Below, piece after piece: positions 11,654 to 24,900 of a DNA stretch of 64,000 nucleotides; positions within the stretch are counted from its first letter, which is position 1; each line of letters starts with the position of its first letter. Source of the DNA: Chalciporus piperatus (lineage: Eukaryota; Basidiomycota; Agaricomycetes; Boletales; Boletaceae); the NCBI GenBank assembly GCA_038093975.1, contig JBBPTG010000002.1, positions 806,001 through 870,000 of the forward strand, read 5' to 3'. Position numbers and translations under genes: made by a program. Under the pieces are notes generated by a model. The model did not search any database. It had not been told where the DNA came from and worked only from the letters and a program-made list of their open reading frames with translations.

Positions 11654-13023
11654 TCAAGTAGGAATACCACCAGGAATTAGAGAAGTTAGGCCCTAAAAAG
11701 GTATGAGCAAGTGGCATCTGCATTCCGGAAGGACTACCCACTGCGATGTCGGATGCAGACAGAGGGCAGGTGAAGCTGGCTGAATTACTGATCGTCGGGG
11801 AGATGGTGGAGGCAAGTATACGCAAGCCGAGCTAGTTCGGCGAAGGGTCAGTTTTCATATGGTTCCATGCATTGAACACCCGACTCGCCGTAATATCATA
11901 ATTTACAGTGATGTCTGACTTTGCACCACCACCGATACCACATTTCGTCTCCAAGTCTGAGATGATTGCAGCATTGGAGGACATGTTTGTAGTATATTGG
12001 ATCGTAAAAGGGAATGTAAAGTTCTTGCTGGAGTGCGAAGGGAATGTTACATCGTTTTGCTGCCCCCCACCTATATAAGTGTTGTTGATAGGGTAATATA
12101 TCTGCCAATAAAATCAGTATGAAGAGGATGGACACTTTCGAGACGCATACATTCGCTTTTATCGAGGAAAACGATACTGCGAAGTAATTAGGGTTGTTGA
12201 CACTGCCATTGTCGAGTGAGTGTCTAGCCACAGTATCGAGCGTCGCACGCACTAGATTGGAATCTGAAGGTTGATCTGAACGCCGTTGGACAATGGTTGA
12301 ATCTATTGATAGTGATGGAGCATTATTTCGTCGTTCATGACATTGGCGAAACAATGTTACCTCGCTCCCTGTCGTAACAGGTTGTACGCTTCCGACAATT
12401 ATGTTTGGAGGACGTGTCCACTGATTCAGCCACGTCAGTCACCAGTGACTCCTAGCAGATTCAAACTACTCTACTCACCAATGCAAGAGGCAACAAGATG
12501 CTGACAATCAACAGGACGACGATCATGAGAGTGCAGCAACAGAACCGTCCGATGCATGCCCCTCGACCACCCTGCGAAGATTGATCGGTGTGTGCGGATC
12601 AATCAGACGTAGGCTTACCTTTGTCCAAAGAGCACCGTGTGTTTCATGACGCCAGAGTCGTAGGTCCCTGGACCGACTGCATAAAAGGGGCAGTCTCAGC
12701 ACCGCGCAATAAGATGATTCCAATTCACTTTGCAATCAAGTTACGTACCTGCCGGTGGTAGCTCGGGCAAATCCGCCCTGGTCATAAGGGGTGCTCTCCG
12801 ACTTACGATGGCCAGGCGCAAACGTTGAGGCTCCAGGATTCGCGGGTTGACCATACATATCATCGTCTCGATACCCTGGACCGCCCGCTCCGTAAGGATC
12901 GTAACCGCCTTGGTCATAAGCGTCGTGAGGCTGGGTGTTGTTGTAGGGGTTGAATGCAGGTGCATCGGTGTATTGCTGATCATACCGCCCATGTTGTTGA
13001 GCATAAGGATCCGTGTATGCCAT
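11654..13023 (-). CDS. LEA2-domain single-pass membrane protein
   Basis: Nine exons, all phase-consistent, give 312 residues. The first ~90 are a low-complexity Tyr/Gln/Gly/Asp-rich cytosolic region of the prion-like type (YDQGGYDPYGAGGPGY). A basic Cys-rich patch precedes one strong membrane span (MIVVLLIVSILLPLAL). The lumenal or external part has the LEA2 pattern: GVQINLQIPIYVNNPNYF, then SIKANIYYPINNTYIGGG, NFTFPFTIQY, and the end block LRILASTISPTISNSASFTCPLSASDI. LEA2 (WHy-type) domains also occur in plant NDR1/HIN1-like proteins; the basidiomycete members have no settled function. The last two short exons were placed by phase. A sheath-like or lipid-binding role at the plasma membrane is only a possibility. 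Confidence 0.78.
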
Positions 13024-13255
13024 GGTAGCTCAATGCAAGGTGGATGTAGAGTAGATCGTCGAGAATTATTTAAGTGTGCTGCGGTTACACCGCTTCACTA
13101 ACGCAGCCGTTGCATCACAACACTCACGAGGAGCACCTCCTCACTCCAACTCACACGCCAAGCCTATCCTCCCTGCACCGTGATATGTACTCGCATGCAT
13201 CCAAATCACGAGTACTCTAGCTAACCAGTCACAGGTTGGGTATCTTATACCAACG

Positions 13256-14712
13256 TCACAACCCAAACCTCCTCGAGCCCTCGGGCATGAAAGGCACGCG
13301 TTGTCCGCTCGAAGCGTTGGTAAACCTGCTTGCTGGTCCTTTCGCAGAAGATGTTCCACCTGCCGTGGGTCCGAGCGCTCGGCCATGAGAGGAGCTGGGT
13401 ATCAATCGGTTCGACTGCAGCGTAGCATTTTGGGTCGTTCCTCTCAATGGCGTTTGCAACACCGCAGAGAATGGTCGCTGGGGAATCGGCGGTGGTCCCA
13501 TGTCCTTTCGATTTGGTCGGAAACCTTGTACTGATGAACTCGATATCGTTTGATCGGCGTGTGCGTAAATTTGCCCTGCCGGCTCGAAGCGTCCTCCTGT
13601 GGGAGGCGGTGGAACATCGAGTGAACGTGGGGGAGGTGGTCTCATCTTCGAGTTGTTCTCGCCGCGATACGCGTATTGCCTGAACATGTATAAGAAGGAT
13701 GAACGCACAATTTACGGGAGCATACTCTGCAAACCGGCTGCTACCAGGCTTATCAACCGAGTTTGCAACTTCTTGCCCTGATGCTTCTTGTCGACTAAAG
13801 GTTGGGTGCTCCCCTCGGGGGAGGGTTAGTCTCAAGGGACCCAAGGGTGTTGGGATGGATCTTGGGCTTGAGTTCGTCTTGACACTACCACTTTGACTGG
13901 AACAACTTTCATCGTGTTGAACAAGCTGAGATGGTAGCTACTTACCCCCTGATTTCGCCCATAGGCCGCTTTCCATTACGGTTCGGGTGCGCAGAGGGTT
14001 CTTGAGCTTGATTTACACCGGTGCCTCTGTGGCGATATTCATATAGTTCCCTTTGCAAGGCTTCTACATCCCTAGAAGGAGTACTAGCGGTAGTTTGGAA
14101 CAGGTGAAAGATGCGAAGTACTGACCCCCTTAACGACCTGCGCTCGTTCCTTAACCGATCACAAGTAGAAGACAGTTGCAGGCACTGGTTTCGATATTGT
14201 CGTATGAGTGCTGCGAGAGACTCTTGCTGGAACTGTCGGGCAGCAACGAAATATTGCGGCGGCAACCTACGAAGAATGTGCAGGTGTGACGTACCTTTAC
14301 AGCATGAGCTATGCCATCGATTGCACGGGGTAGTGAGCGGAACCAGTCTGACATAGGTGGATCCATCTGGTGGGGTTCAGGCCTCAGCATAAGATTGATA
14401 AAGGATGCATACATTGTGCTGAAGGGGTATTAGCTGTATGTCTTGAGCACCACATTTCGCGCAACTTTGATTAGGGTCTAGAGGTAATATCAGATGAAAG
14501 AATGTCTCATACGAATCCATAAAGTGGCGATACTGACTGAGGTGAGAGTTACAAATGACATGGCCGCATTCTGTGATCCAGAACGGCACTGGAGGGCCTC
14601 GATCGGTTGACGAGAACGGAAGATGGCAGACTGTACATCCCACAAAATCCCAAAAGTCAAACTCTGGGTCCTGTCTGGCGATGGTTTGCTCGTTTGTCGC
14701 TGGGCCAGACAT
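13256..14712 (-). CDS. RING-finger protein of the ZIP3/HEI10/RNF212 type
   Basis: Seven exons (14538-14712, 14413-14477, 14295-14366, 14126-14232, 13946-14071, 13726-13794, 13256-13679) give 345 residues. The N-terminal RING has CTVC, then TECGHVICNSHL, then CAKCG, with family-like spacing. A coiled coil follows (FQQESLAALIRQYRNQ to DVEALQRELYEYRHR). The C-terminal third is Pro/Ser/Arg-rich (RPPPPRSLD, PPPIPQRPF) and ends SRRFGL. One N-terminal RING, a central coiled coil and a disordered basic tail is the layout of meiotic crossover E3 ligases Zip3, HEI10 and RNF212, which act on SUMO or ubiquitin at recombination nodules. The layout is seen; the meiotic role is inferred. It is divergent from the JmjC gene. 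Confidence 0.68.
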
Positions 14713-14971
14713 GTCGACGACTCGAGTAGTTGGCGAGGTTCACAGTGATTCACAGCGGAGTCGCATGAGGAGCAACGCGACGCGACTGATCACGTGTGAG
14801 TTAATTATTTCCCCTCGTCGTCGAGGAGAGCTCGACATTGACGCCCACGTCGAGCCCACGTACAACTTCTCTTGCATTCTCACCGTCGTCAGCGTCGTCG
14901 TCAATACCGAACACAGAGTTAGAGTTAGCTGTTACAACCATCAGCTACCATCCTGGGTTCTCTAGCCGGCG
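14713..14971. promoter_or_regulatory. Divergent promoter with E-box, RING / JmjC genes
   Basis: The 259 bp between two divergently transcribed genes contains a perfect CACGTG at 14791-14796 inside ATCACGTGTG, about 80 bp before the RING gene start and 175 bp before the JmjC start. Regulation by a bHLH factor is inferred from the motif alone. Confidence 0.45.
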
Positions 14972-17900
14972 ATGGCAAGTCTTCAGGATGCTCCTGCCAA
15001 TCCCCTCCAGCCCAGTGCTAGCACTTCAACCTTGAGGGCATCTTCTCAAGGACCAGATGCCGCGTCCTCTTCTCATCCCACTGATGCAGGAGAATCAAAA
15101 GAACCTTCTCAGCCTCAACCCAACCAGCCAGTGCCCACGTCGAACTACCTTGCACATCCTCGCCCGCTCGTCACAACTCTGGGTTGGGATCTTAATAAAA
15201 TCATTGCGACCTCCCCCAACTTTCATCATGTCCGTCGCGTACATTACACTTCCCCAGCTGCCAAACCTGATGTTGTCATACCCGAACTCGAGGAAAACGG
15301 TACCCCCTTGGTTATCAGCGGTTGGAACAGGCACCCGAGATGGCCAAGGTCATTATTCACTGTTGATTGGTTGAGCAAAAATGGCGATCAGAGTCAGTCT
15401 TGTCACTTCCCCTCAATCTATTCCTAACCCCATTCTAAGATCCAACGGTCCGAAACGTACACAACTGGGCCGATGCCAAGATGCCCATAGGCGATTTTAT
15501 CGACAAATTGCGCCATAGCTCGGTGTATGCGAGTGCAGATGGTGCGTTTTAGCATCGCTCTGCTTTTGTCAGACGTCATTTGCGTGGGACTGACTCCTCT
15601 CCAGAACAGGAGCGGTTTTACGGGAAAGATGGCGAATGCCCCGCAGAGTGGACCGAATGGCTAACCCAGTCGGGAGCCATACCGGAACAGCTCTTATTTG
15701 ATGGCTCAAATGACTTCCTCAAGTTTCTCCCTGATACGGTCCGTTACGTGTCAAACTTTCCTCTTCTTTCTGGCTCACTGTCTCTAGGCAAAAGTCCAGA
15801 CGCTGATGTGCTATATGGGCATCGGTGATACCTTCACCCCGTTCCACAAAGATCTCTGTGCTTCATCTGGCCAAAATTTGATGTGTTACACTGAGCATTC
15901 TGGGTCGGCGTTTTGGTTCATGACAAAGTCTTCGGCGGCACCTCAGGTTGCCTCTTATTTTCATCAATTGGGTCAAGAGGTTGATCTTGAAACTCACGTG
16001 GTAACGATCGAAGAACTTGCGAAAGCTCCCTTCGACGTCTATATCGCTGAACAGCAAGTGGGGGACTTAGTTCTTGTCCCTCCGAGAAGTTGCCATCAAG
16101 TTGTCAACAAGGGTGGAATTACAATCAAGACGTCATGGTCCCGTATGTCCCTCAGCGGTTTACGCACAGCACTCTGGCATGAGCTTCCCATTTACCATCG
16201 GTAAGATTTCCGGACGTTAAGTTTTCCCAGCTACGTGCGACCTACTTTTCGCAGAGTATGCCGCCAGGAAATCTACAAAGTCAAATCCAACATTTTCCAT
16301 GCATTACAGCACTTCACCGGTGTCGTGGAAAAGTTACCCGATCACATTGAGAATACTCCGCGTGGCGCAGACGCAATGGCCTTGCAGCGGCTTGTCGACC
16401 TTTTCGACGATATCCTTGCCAACGACTTTTCAATATCACGCGACTCGATGCCCCATGTCTCGCAGCCCGGTTCTTCCCACATGGATAATCTCCATTGCGA
16501 TTTTTGCGGGGCTGACATTTTCCAGAGCTTTTTTGAATGTGTACCCTGCCGTACTGCTTCCACCGAAAATCTGTCGGACGGCCTTCCCATCGGTGACGGT
16601 CTCGTCCTCTGCCCCTCATGCTATGCGGAAGGCAGGACCTGCCGATGCGGAGTGATGGAGCCTGTACAGTGTCGACCCTACAGCGACCTACTGCAAGTTA
16701 GGGATCAGGCGGTCAGAGCAATCCAACGCATTGACGTTGGTTATAGCAATGCATACGGTCACTTATCCGAGCAGCCAAAGTGAGTTCTGAATGTGACTGG
16801 TTGCTCCATACTCATGTAGAGAAGTCAATTGCTTTCGGGATGCCAGGTAAACACATTCGAAGCCGCTTGTAAACTATTCCAGCAACGACAATCGGAGGCC
16901 AAGGTGTGTATATCATTTCTATCTAATGCAGCGGGGTCCCATCAAAGCTCTTCTCAGACGTTCAGGAGTTGTCGTGCACATAGAGAACAAAGCCACCAGG
17001 TGCCAGCTACAGCGGCAATTTCCTGCAAACCTTGCCATGGCTCTAGATGCTACACCCACCTTCTTGAAGGAAATTGCATCCATTCTGTGGATGCCATAAT
17101 TCTTTCCGATCGTTATGATGGGGGCACGGATTGGCATCTCTTTCACCGTCAGGGTGCGAAGCGGTACCAGGAGTTACGGCGAAGCGTTATCGAAGATGAG
17201 GAAAGGGGCACGCGTCCCAACGCTTCTCTTAGGCTCGTTTACCTCGCAAAGACCTTCACGACTTGCAGGCCCGTTGCACCCGAGTCCACCCAACACGGTT
17301 GGTACGACCGATATGCACAGACGACGTCGGTTCCGGTGAGTCTCTACATTGTGTGCTTTTTCTGTTGGCTACATCATGTATAGATCGCGGTCACTCCCGC
17401 GAAGGTATTGCTTGGGTTGCCGGATGAATTTGAAAAGGACGAGCTGTGTGACAGCCATCCTGAACAACACGAATCACCATCCCGTCAGCCGAGCAGGTCC
17501 CCTATCACTGACTTGCCGGTGCCTGCCCCGACGTTCTCCAGTCCGGCTGGGACACATTTGATCGATAATCCCACAATCGCTGACAGCCCGATGCACTCTC
17601 CTGATCATCTGCAAAGTGGTCCCCCTCCGCTCCTCCGGTCACCGTCAGTGTTTCGGGAACTTCTTACTGCTGCATCTAGTTCATCGGCTCCCATGGATGA
17701 TCCGGGGAATCTTAGCGATTTGACCGACCTCCCAACCGAGATTGATGCTTCGCCACGTAACCTCAGCACAAACCCACAGATGACCACCAACTCCCCTCTT
17801 TCCCAGCCCCCAGCCGTCTCCTTCACGAGCTCTCAATCTCGAAGGAAGTCAATGCCTAGGTCGAAGGCCAAATTTGCTGGCGTCGAGATACCGCGACCAG

Positions 17901-19328
17901 AGTGGTACAATGGCCTCCGACAAGCGGCGCAGGCCCAGTTTACCTCTAAACTCAAGAGAAAGCGAACACAACCTATAGATGTTCTGGTATGTTTATCTTT
18001 ATTCTCGTTGAACGGAATGTGCTGATCATCGTGATTCAGACCGATACTGAGCCCGAACAACCTCCGCGACGTTACCCTGCGCGACAATCGGCTGCTGGAC
18101 GACGAGGGGACTTCAATTACTTCAGCTCTCAAACCGCAGGGCCTTCGTCAACAAATATCCGTGGACTCTCCGCGCCGTCCAGCTCTGATAGTCCACCACC
18201 TACCAAGCTAGGCCACTCATCCAATAAGGGCAAGCGAAAAATGTCACGAGGTGCAGCTTCTCGGTGAGCCTCACCCACTCACTGCAGCGAGAAGCGGGAC
18301 CTCATGCGAATAACTTCAAAGGCTGCCACGACCGAACGAACAAACGCGCACCTCCCCCTCTATCGTAGACCCGGCGCCACAGGCTAACCTCGCTAGTGCC
18401 CTAAATCAAACCTTCATGCATAATAGTAATGCTGGCCGTCCCGCCGCTATCCCTCCCCCTAATAATTCTCTACCTTCTGTGAATAACACGAACAACGTCC
18501 CCCACTCTGAACCTCAGTACGTGGATGCATCAGTCCAAGTAAAAATCCATTTCACACGGCTCACCAGCACAACCCCTGTGAATCCCTCGAGCACTATCGA
18601 ACAGTTGGAACGCGAAAATAAAGTCCTCCAGGATCAGTTGAAATCATGGAAAACGAAGTATGAAGACCTCGTCGATCTCAGAAGCCGGTATGGCGCAATG
18701 AACGCTCAGTCTTATCCCCCACCAGCAGTGGGCCCATCCAAACTAAACATACACACTTCCTCTGAATTCACCACCCACGCTGGATCGCGGGTACAGCATC
18801 TCGTTACAGACAACCAAGCACAGTCGATGCACGTCCTCCAAGAACCGGAGTACCCCCCTATTGAGACGCTCGCCCTGCCCACACCATCGTCGGGGGAGAG
18901 CCCTGGCCGGTTGCCTGAAAGCAATGCCTCGCGCTTGCCTTCACCGACTCGTCGGCGAACACCAACGGAGCCTCGCAGCCATCGGAACCCTCGCGCTGAG
19001 GGCCAAGGTGATCATCGTCCGTATCGTTATGGTCCCCGGCAAATCGGTCGGGACAATAACTCAGGCGAGACTCCCAGAAATGGGGGGAAACGGAGGGGCA
19101 AATATCGGAGGGGTCGAGGAACATCAGGTGACTCGGGACGACCCTTTGCACCTGCTGAGGCCGGGCCTTCGAACTCACTGAGTGTCTCGATCCCGGTCGA
19201 GGGAGGCGAAGCACGCTCCAATGGTGAGTCATCCTTTTGACTTTTAACTGTTCGCTCAGTAACGATGGACTATAGGCGCCGTTCCGCCCTCTCCCCCGTC
19301 AACCGTCTCTGATCAAACGCGCAGCTAG
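14972..19328 (+). CDS. Large JmjC-domain protein with Cys/His clusters
   Basis: Ten exons give about 1296 residues. After a Ser/Pro-rich start, a JmjC domain runs roughly from residue 110 to 360. The Fe(II) ligands are H239 and D241 in TPFHKDLCAS and H322 in PPRSCHQVVNKG, so the catalytic triad is present. YTEHSGSAFWFMT and GDLVLVPP are typical neighbours. Downstream are two Cys/His clusters: CDFCGADIF...CVPC...LCPSCYAEGRTCRCG, and SCKPCHGSRCYTHLLE. The last ~600 residues look disordered, with a coiled coil (IEQLERENKVLQDQLKSWK) and an Arg/Gly-rich patch near the end. Members of this fold are 2-oxoglutarate-dependent oxygenases, often histone demethylases; the substrate cannot be read here. 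The sixth exon needs the weaker acceptor GTAGAG. Convergent with casein kinase I. Confidence 0.82.
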
Positions 19329-19720
19329 GTTGTAACTAGGACGTGTTCTTGGCACCGGACTCTGTATCTTGTTTTCGACTTGTTTTCGAGTAAATCTTGC
19401 TGTACCCAATTCAACAATCCACGCATAACGGTTTTCCTGAACACATATATCGTTACTAGTCTGCAAAGCACTAATCAGATCGTATAAAGGGTCCCCTGGA
19501 TAGCAAAAATTCGAGTGAAAGTCGGAAAAAATGTCAGTGCCACCACCTGGCGCGCAACAATCATATGACCAAGTGAAGCGGATATTAGGGTGCAACTAAT
19601 GAAGGGTATATCAAAATTTGATGGGAAAAGTAATGACCGGCGACTTATGACGAAATACGTTCATGATAGCAAAGGAGATTGACACGAGAGCGAAGAAGTA
19701 AGGCAAGGCATGGTGGGTTT
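19329..19720. other. Convergent intergenic, no gene seen
   Basis: The 392 bp between the stop codons of the JmjC and casein kinase genes presumably holds both 3' UTRs. No coding frame or repeat was recognised. Confidence 0.4.
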
Positions 19721-21665
19721 CTAACCGCATCGGCATGTGATGATTTTCCAGAAACTTGACTTGGGTTCTTGTGCATCACCGTTCTGATCATGATACTCAT
19801 CTCCTTGTGATACACCGACTTCATTCCCTCGCGCACGAACGTTGCTGATCGCCGGTGGAGCGGCACCCACAGTCGACACCATGGGAGAGGCTCGACCGTA
19901 GGGCTGGTTGGAGTATGCCTCGTCGTTTGCGTAATCCATGGCCGGAGAAACGTTTGCGTATGGATGTTGGGGTGCTCCAGTAAAGCTGGCTCTCTGAGGG
20001 GTTGATATAGGAACATTGACCTGCGCAGCTGCGGACATGGGTGTAGCCTGACTAGAAGTGCCACCGCCGGGTGTGAGCGCGTTCGGGACTCTGCGTTGTT
20101 TCGAACCATGGCGGACGAGTGCAGGCGAGGGAGGGACAACTTGTGGGTTAGCAGAAGTCCGTCTCCAGTCGGCGTCGCGCTGTCTTTCCGCATCTCGTCT
20201 ACGATCCTGAGGTTGAGCCGGCGTATTCTGAACTTGAGATAGCACTGGCTGTTGACCCTGTGAGACGTTTCATTGTCAGTCAAAGAACAGGCATTGACAT
20301 GAGGAAAGACGTGCCATCGATACTTCCCAACCCTTTCCACCTAACGATCGAGTGAGCGACGAACATGGTAAAATAAAAGGGATACATACTATTCAACAGA
20401 TTCCAATCGTAGACGCCATCATCCACCTCATTATTGTTCTTCATTACCTTGCCGAACAACTCCCGCAGGAAATCATAATCAGGAGTTTCCTCGAAACCAA
20501 GTTTGCGGACGTAATTCAGGTAGATGCCAAATTCCTCTGAGAAAATGGTAAGAGGAAGGTGGGATATTTCTACGCTGCAAACCAACCTGGGCAGCCGTCA
20601 CATAACTCTCTAATTGGAGTTGTCTGTTTCTTCTCCCCGATCTTCTCGTACTTCTGCTTGTTCGTTGCAGCTTTGAGGCCTTGCCAAGGCAGACTGCCGC
20701 GAAGGAAGTACATGAAAACATGGCCAAGAGATTCCAGATCATCCCTTCGCGATTGTTCTGGATTAAAGAAGTTCGATGATCACGGCGTTACAACGTCCAT
20801 GATATATAACGTACCCCGCCCTAAGTGAGTGTTGATGCTCATATATCGGGCAGTTCCGCTAAGGCTCTTGCGTTCTCGGTAAGGTATGTGCTGTTTCGTT
20901 TTTGGGTCACGATACTGCTTGGCCATTCCAAAATCGACTACGTGAACGACTGCAGGAAGTGTGTGACTCATTGGATCCGGCAGAGACAAATCACGAAACA
21001 CACCATTGGAGGCCTTCGTGCCAGGGCGGCCAACAAGGAAGTTGTCTGGCTTGATATCACGGTATATGAGATTTTTCTCGTGAATAGTCTGCACTCGAGA
21101 GATCTGATGGATGGTTAGAATATGATGGGATAACCTTCATTGGGGTGCTCGCACCATCTGCTTTGCAGCCATGCAGACCGTCTTGGTTGAGAACTTGCGC
21201 CCACACATGTCAAAGAGGTCCTCCAGGCTGGGACCAAGGAGGTCTATGACCAGAATGTTGTGCAGACCCTCCTGTCCAAAATGATATATCTGAGGAATCC
21301 CGGCTAGAGGCCACGTTAATTGCATGAGGATGTGATGCGTTGTATGGACATACGACAGCCAGCAAGGATGCGATACGAGCGACATTCGTCGCGAAGTTGT
21401 GGTGCCTCAGCTTTGCGGGGTTCCTAGCAGAGGATGATGAGAACGAGGGAGAACGAGATGGGGGTTGACGCACAAACTTGATGGCGACGGTAGTTGAATT
21501 GAGCAGGTTAGTGCCTATGATGAACAGTCAAGTGGTGTGGTGGAGGACGATTAGGACAGTCGGAGTACCTTCGAAGATGACGCCGAAGGAGCCCTCGCCG
21601 ATTTTCTTGCCAACGCGGTAGTGAACGCCGACGACGTTGTTAGTTCCGGAGGGGTGAGAAGCCAT
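19721..21665 (-). CDS. Casein kinase I, plasma-membrane (Yck) type
   Basis: Nine exons encode a CK1 kinase followed by a Gln/Pro/Ser-rich tail. Seen motifs are the glycine loop [15 protein letters not shown], the VAIKFEPR lysine, the CK1-specific [11 protein letters not shown], the catalytic loop [27 protein letters not shown], and the CK1 activation segment [29 protein letters not shown]. The tail ends [10 protein letters not shown]. Yck1/2-type kinases have C-terminal cysteines that are palmitoylated and anchor them to the plasma membrane, and the two cysteines three residues from the end fit that idea. Roles of the family include endocytosis, nutrient sensing and morphogenesis. It lies 269 bp upstream of the FMO stop in tandem. 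The kinase call is firm; the membrane anchor is inferred. Confidence 0.9.
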
Positions 21666-21934
21666 TATTGAATGTATGTACTGGTAGGAGGAAAGGGAGG
21701 GCGCTGAGCGGAGGAACGGACAGGTCGCACTGGCAAGGCTTCAGTTGCCTGCGCGGCGAAGAAGGAAATTCACGCTTGCTCTCATTGACCTGTACTTCGG
21801 TCAATACCGAACCGCTTCAACACAACAAAAATAAAATCAAAACAATCAAATTTTACTCAAAGGTTTACTGTACGACGAAACTTCCAAATGGTCCTGCGTT
21901 CATTTCCGAGTGCACCCAGTCACGGTCATGGCCC

Positions 21935-24900
21935 TCACACCCCGACCCAACCCTCCGAGCCCTTCAACACTTCGAAATCACCCCATCGCGGCTTACGCAT
22001 CATCCACCAATAGCGCGTCAGCATTCCAGGGAACGTCGCAATATTTCGCGTTCCCTTCCGGTCATCACCCCGGTAGTATGATAAGCAACTCAGGAAAACT
22101 GTGTTCTGCATCCGTTTCCGTATCCATGCATTGTACATTTTCGTTGCGTCATCCTTCACTTTCAGTGCCTTGATTTTGCCAGCGACAACCGGCTTGATGA
22201 GCTGCAGAATATAATTTATCTGTCGGCACCATTGAGCTCTGAGACCGACTCTTCCTTCCGAGACGGTCAACACACCTGCAACTCAATCGTGAAAATCAGG
22301 GATGCGTGTCCTGACGCGGAATTCGGGCCTATTAGGCCATTGTCAGTTTGTCTCCTATCATAGCAGCTAACCCACTCACCCACGATCGTGAATGCATTCG
22401 GAAACCCAGGGAACACGGTCCCGCAATAACCTGCTGCACCACCTTCGGACTCGAAATATCTCTCCAGCGTAAGCCCGTTGAGCCCTCGGAACGACACGTC
22501 CCTATCCACCTGCCAGACTGTGAGCCGCAGTCATTCGTGTCACTTTCGATACTTGCCAAATAAAAACCCGTTCCAAAGATGATCACGTCGAGGGCTATCT
22601 TTTCTCCGGTGGAGAGTATCACACCGTCCTCCACAATCTCGCGAACTCCATCCCATTTGAGATGGACGTTAGGTCTGTGCAGAGCGGCAAGGTAGTCAGG
22701 ATCGACAATAATTCTTTTGCAACCCGGAGCTGCGATCTTAGTCTAAGAGTCCATCCATCTGCTAGAAAATCACTGGTACGTACGATAGTCGGGGATCATC
22801 CTGTCCATGTTGTCCTTGGGAGCATTATCTTTCAAATATTTGATCATAAACTGCCGTCTCTCTGAGTATATTGAAAACAGTCGTGGGTGCGGGAGATGCA
22901 TTACCATTCGTAGAAGCTTCCCAAACGGAAGATTGCTCTTGTAAATTATGGGGGGCGGCAGCCCCACCAAACACTTTGTCACCTTATGTAAGCACGAAAA
23001 GGCGGTCACGTCCGTCGAGTGCTCAAGATATGTCGAATAGCAAGAAATAAGATAGTAACTACGTCGTAGATATCGTAGATATTATACCAATTAATCAGAA
23101 TTGCAAGAATCAACTAAAATTCCATCTCATCCTCAGTATCTGCCTCTGCCATATCCTCACTCCTCTTGATTGCCAGCCCATCACAATTGCCCACTGCCAT
23201 CGTGGCACCTGAATCATCATTACCCGGCCTTGTAACACCAGCCGTATATCGCTCTACAGCCTGCCGCAGGAGGTGGAGCTTATCGTGCTTAGTTGTGGGC
23301 GTGTCTTTAGCCCGAGGAACCTGTGTATCGAACCTTCTGTGCCACCGAAGTTGGAAGTCGATGTCAGCAACTTTCATCTTCGCGAGATCGTCCGGTGAGG
23401 TGAAGGGTACATAGGCAGAGAATTTGGCATCCGAAACAGCCCTTTTCTCGGCTTTCCGCTTGTCGTCGAGTCGGTGTTTTTCGACCAGCTGCTTATCGTG
23501 GTCAGCTTGTGCTTGGCGGCGCTTTTTTTCCAAACCGGAGGCATCAATTTTGCGTGCCTTCTGGCGGAGGAACTTGCGAGCGGACAGCTGGAGAGATGAC
23601 TTCATCCAGACCCCGGTTTTGTTCTTCTTGTACTTGATTCTGGCATTGAACTGCCGAACTGACATCCGAGGAGCACGTCGAGCGGTGACACGGTACGTTC
23701 CAAGTGCACCCTCGTTAGCATCGTTGGTCGTTTCCATGCGAGCAAGCGAGCGTTGTTCGGGCGAGGCATTTGCAATTTGACCATCGGGTGCAAATTCTTT
23801 GGTGAACCGAGAGAGTGTTTCGAGTGCGCCTCGGAGGAATGCGGAGAGAAGTCGACGAAGGTGGGGATATGTCTTCGGGTCATGGGCCATTCTTTGCACT
23901 GCATAAAATGCCTCAGGTCGCTCAAACGGCTTCCCATCAAGGGTGGCTAGCTGATATGTTGCATCAGGGGAAAGAATAAACTCGACATTCTCCGAAAGGG
24001 TTTTAATGTGCTCGCCAAGTTTCACATGAAGGGGACCGAGATCGAGAAGATTAGAGAAGTCCCGATGCTCGCCGCGGACCTGTCGCATGTATGGGTGCCC
24101 GATACAGTTTCCCCAGATGCTGAGACATGCCATCTCTTCTGCTGTCTTGGGACACAGAAACGCATTGAGGACATTGAGTTCGATGTTTGTGAGGGCGCGA
24201 CTGTCCTTCCGATCACGGGTGATTTCGAGATAGGTGATGTAAAGAGGTCGATGAACAAGCCAGGCACTTGCGCCATCGCAGTGGCTCTGATATCGTGTGT
24301 TGCTTGTATCTGGCCAGGGAATAAAATAGCCGAGTTGGGACTCGAGGAAGTAGCGTAGTGCATCCTGTTGACCTTTTTTGTCGTTGGAGTGACGAAAGAC
24401 GGCACCAGTAAGGTCTAGGGCTTTCACAGCCCCTCGCTTCGAGACTTGGATGGCACGAGAGGCTGCGGAGGTGCCTGGGCCTGATGATGCAGCGATGGCG
24501 TTATCTCGATTCATGAGAAGAATAGGGGGGTCGATGACATTCGCTTGCCACCATGCTGTCATTGCCGTATTACCTCCTTTGACAGCGTTGAGATCTTTGT
24601 GCATGCAACAACCACCCCAAATGAAGAAGTCGGTGGCATCCTTTTCACTCTGAGGGAGCGCATTGAACCTTTCCACCCCTATCTTGTGGTAGGCTGCACG
24701 ACGAGCGGCAAGGAGACGACAACTTTTTTCTGCTTCCGATAACGCTTCCCATCGATCCAATCCGCCCACCTCCCTTAGCATTCCCTCCAGTGTAGCCGAC
24801 GTGAGAACAGCAATGTCATCCGGTGGGAGAGTGGTCAAGGCACGCTCGCCTCGGACCTCCCGCTCACATGTCTGCTTCCATTCCAAAAACAGACGCACGA

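Noticed and set aside
13245..13844. 199-codon - strand frame as the end of the RING gene
   Set aside because: A GTATGC donor at 13725 leads in phase to a different frame with Pro/Arg-rich, family-like composition.
23059..23079. Palindrome ctacgtcgtag as a transposon end
   Set aside because: It has no counterpart at the right side and lies inside the tentative element; probably incidental.
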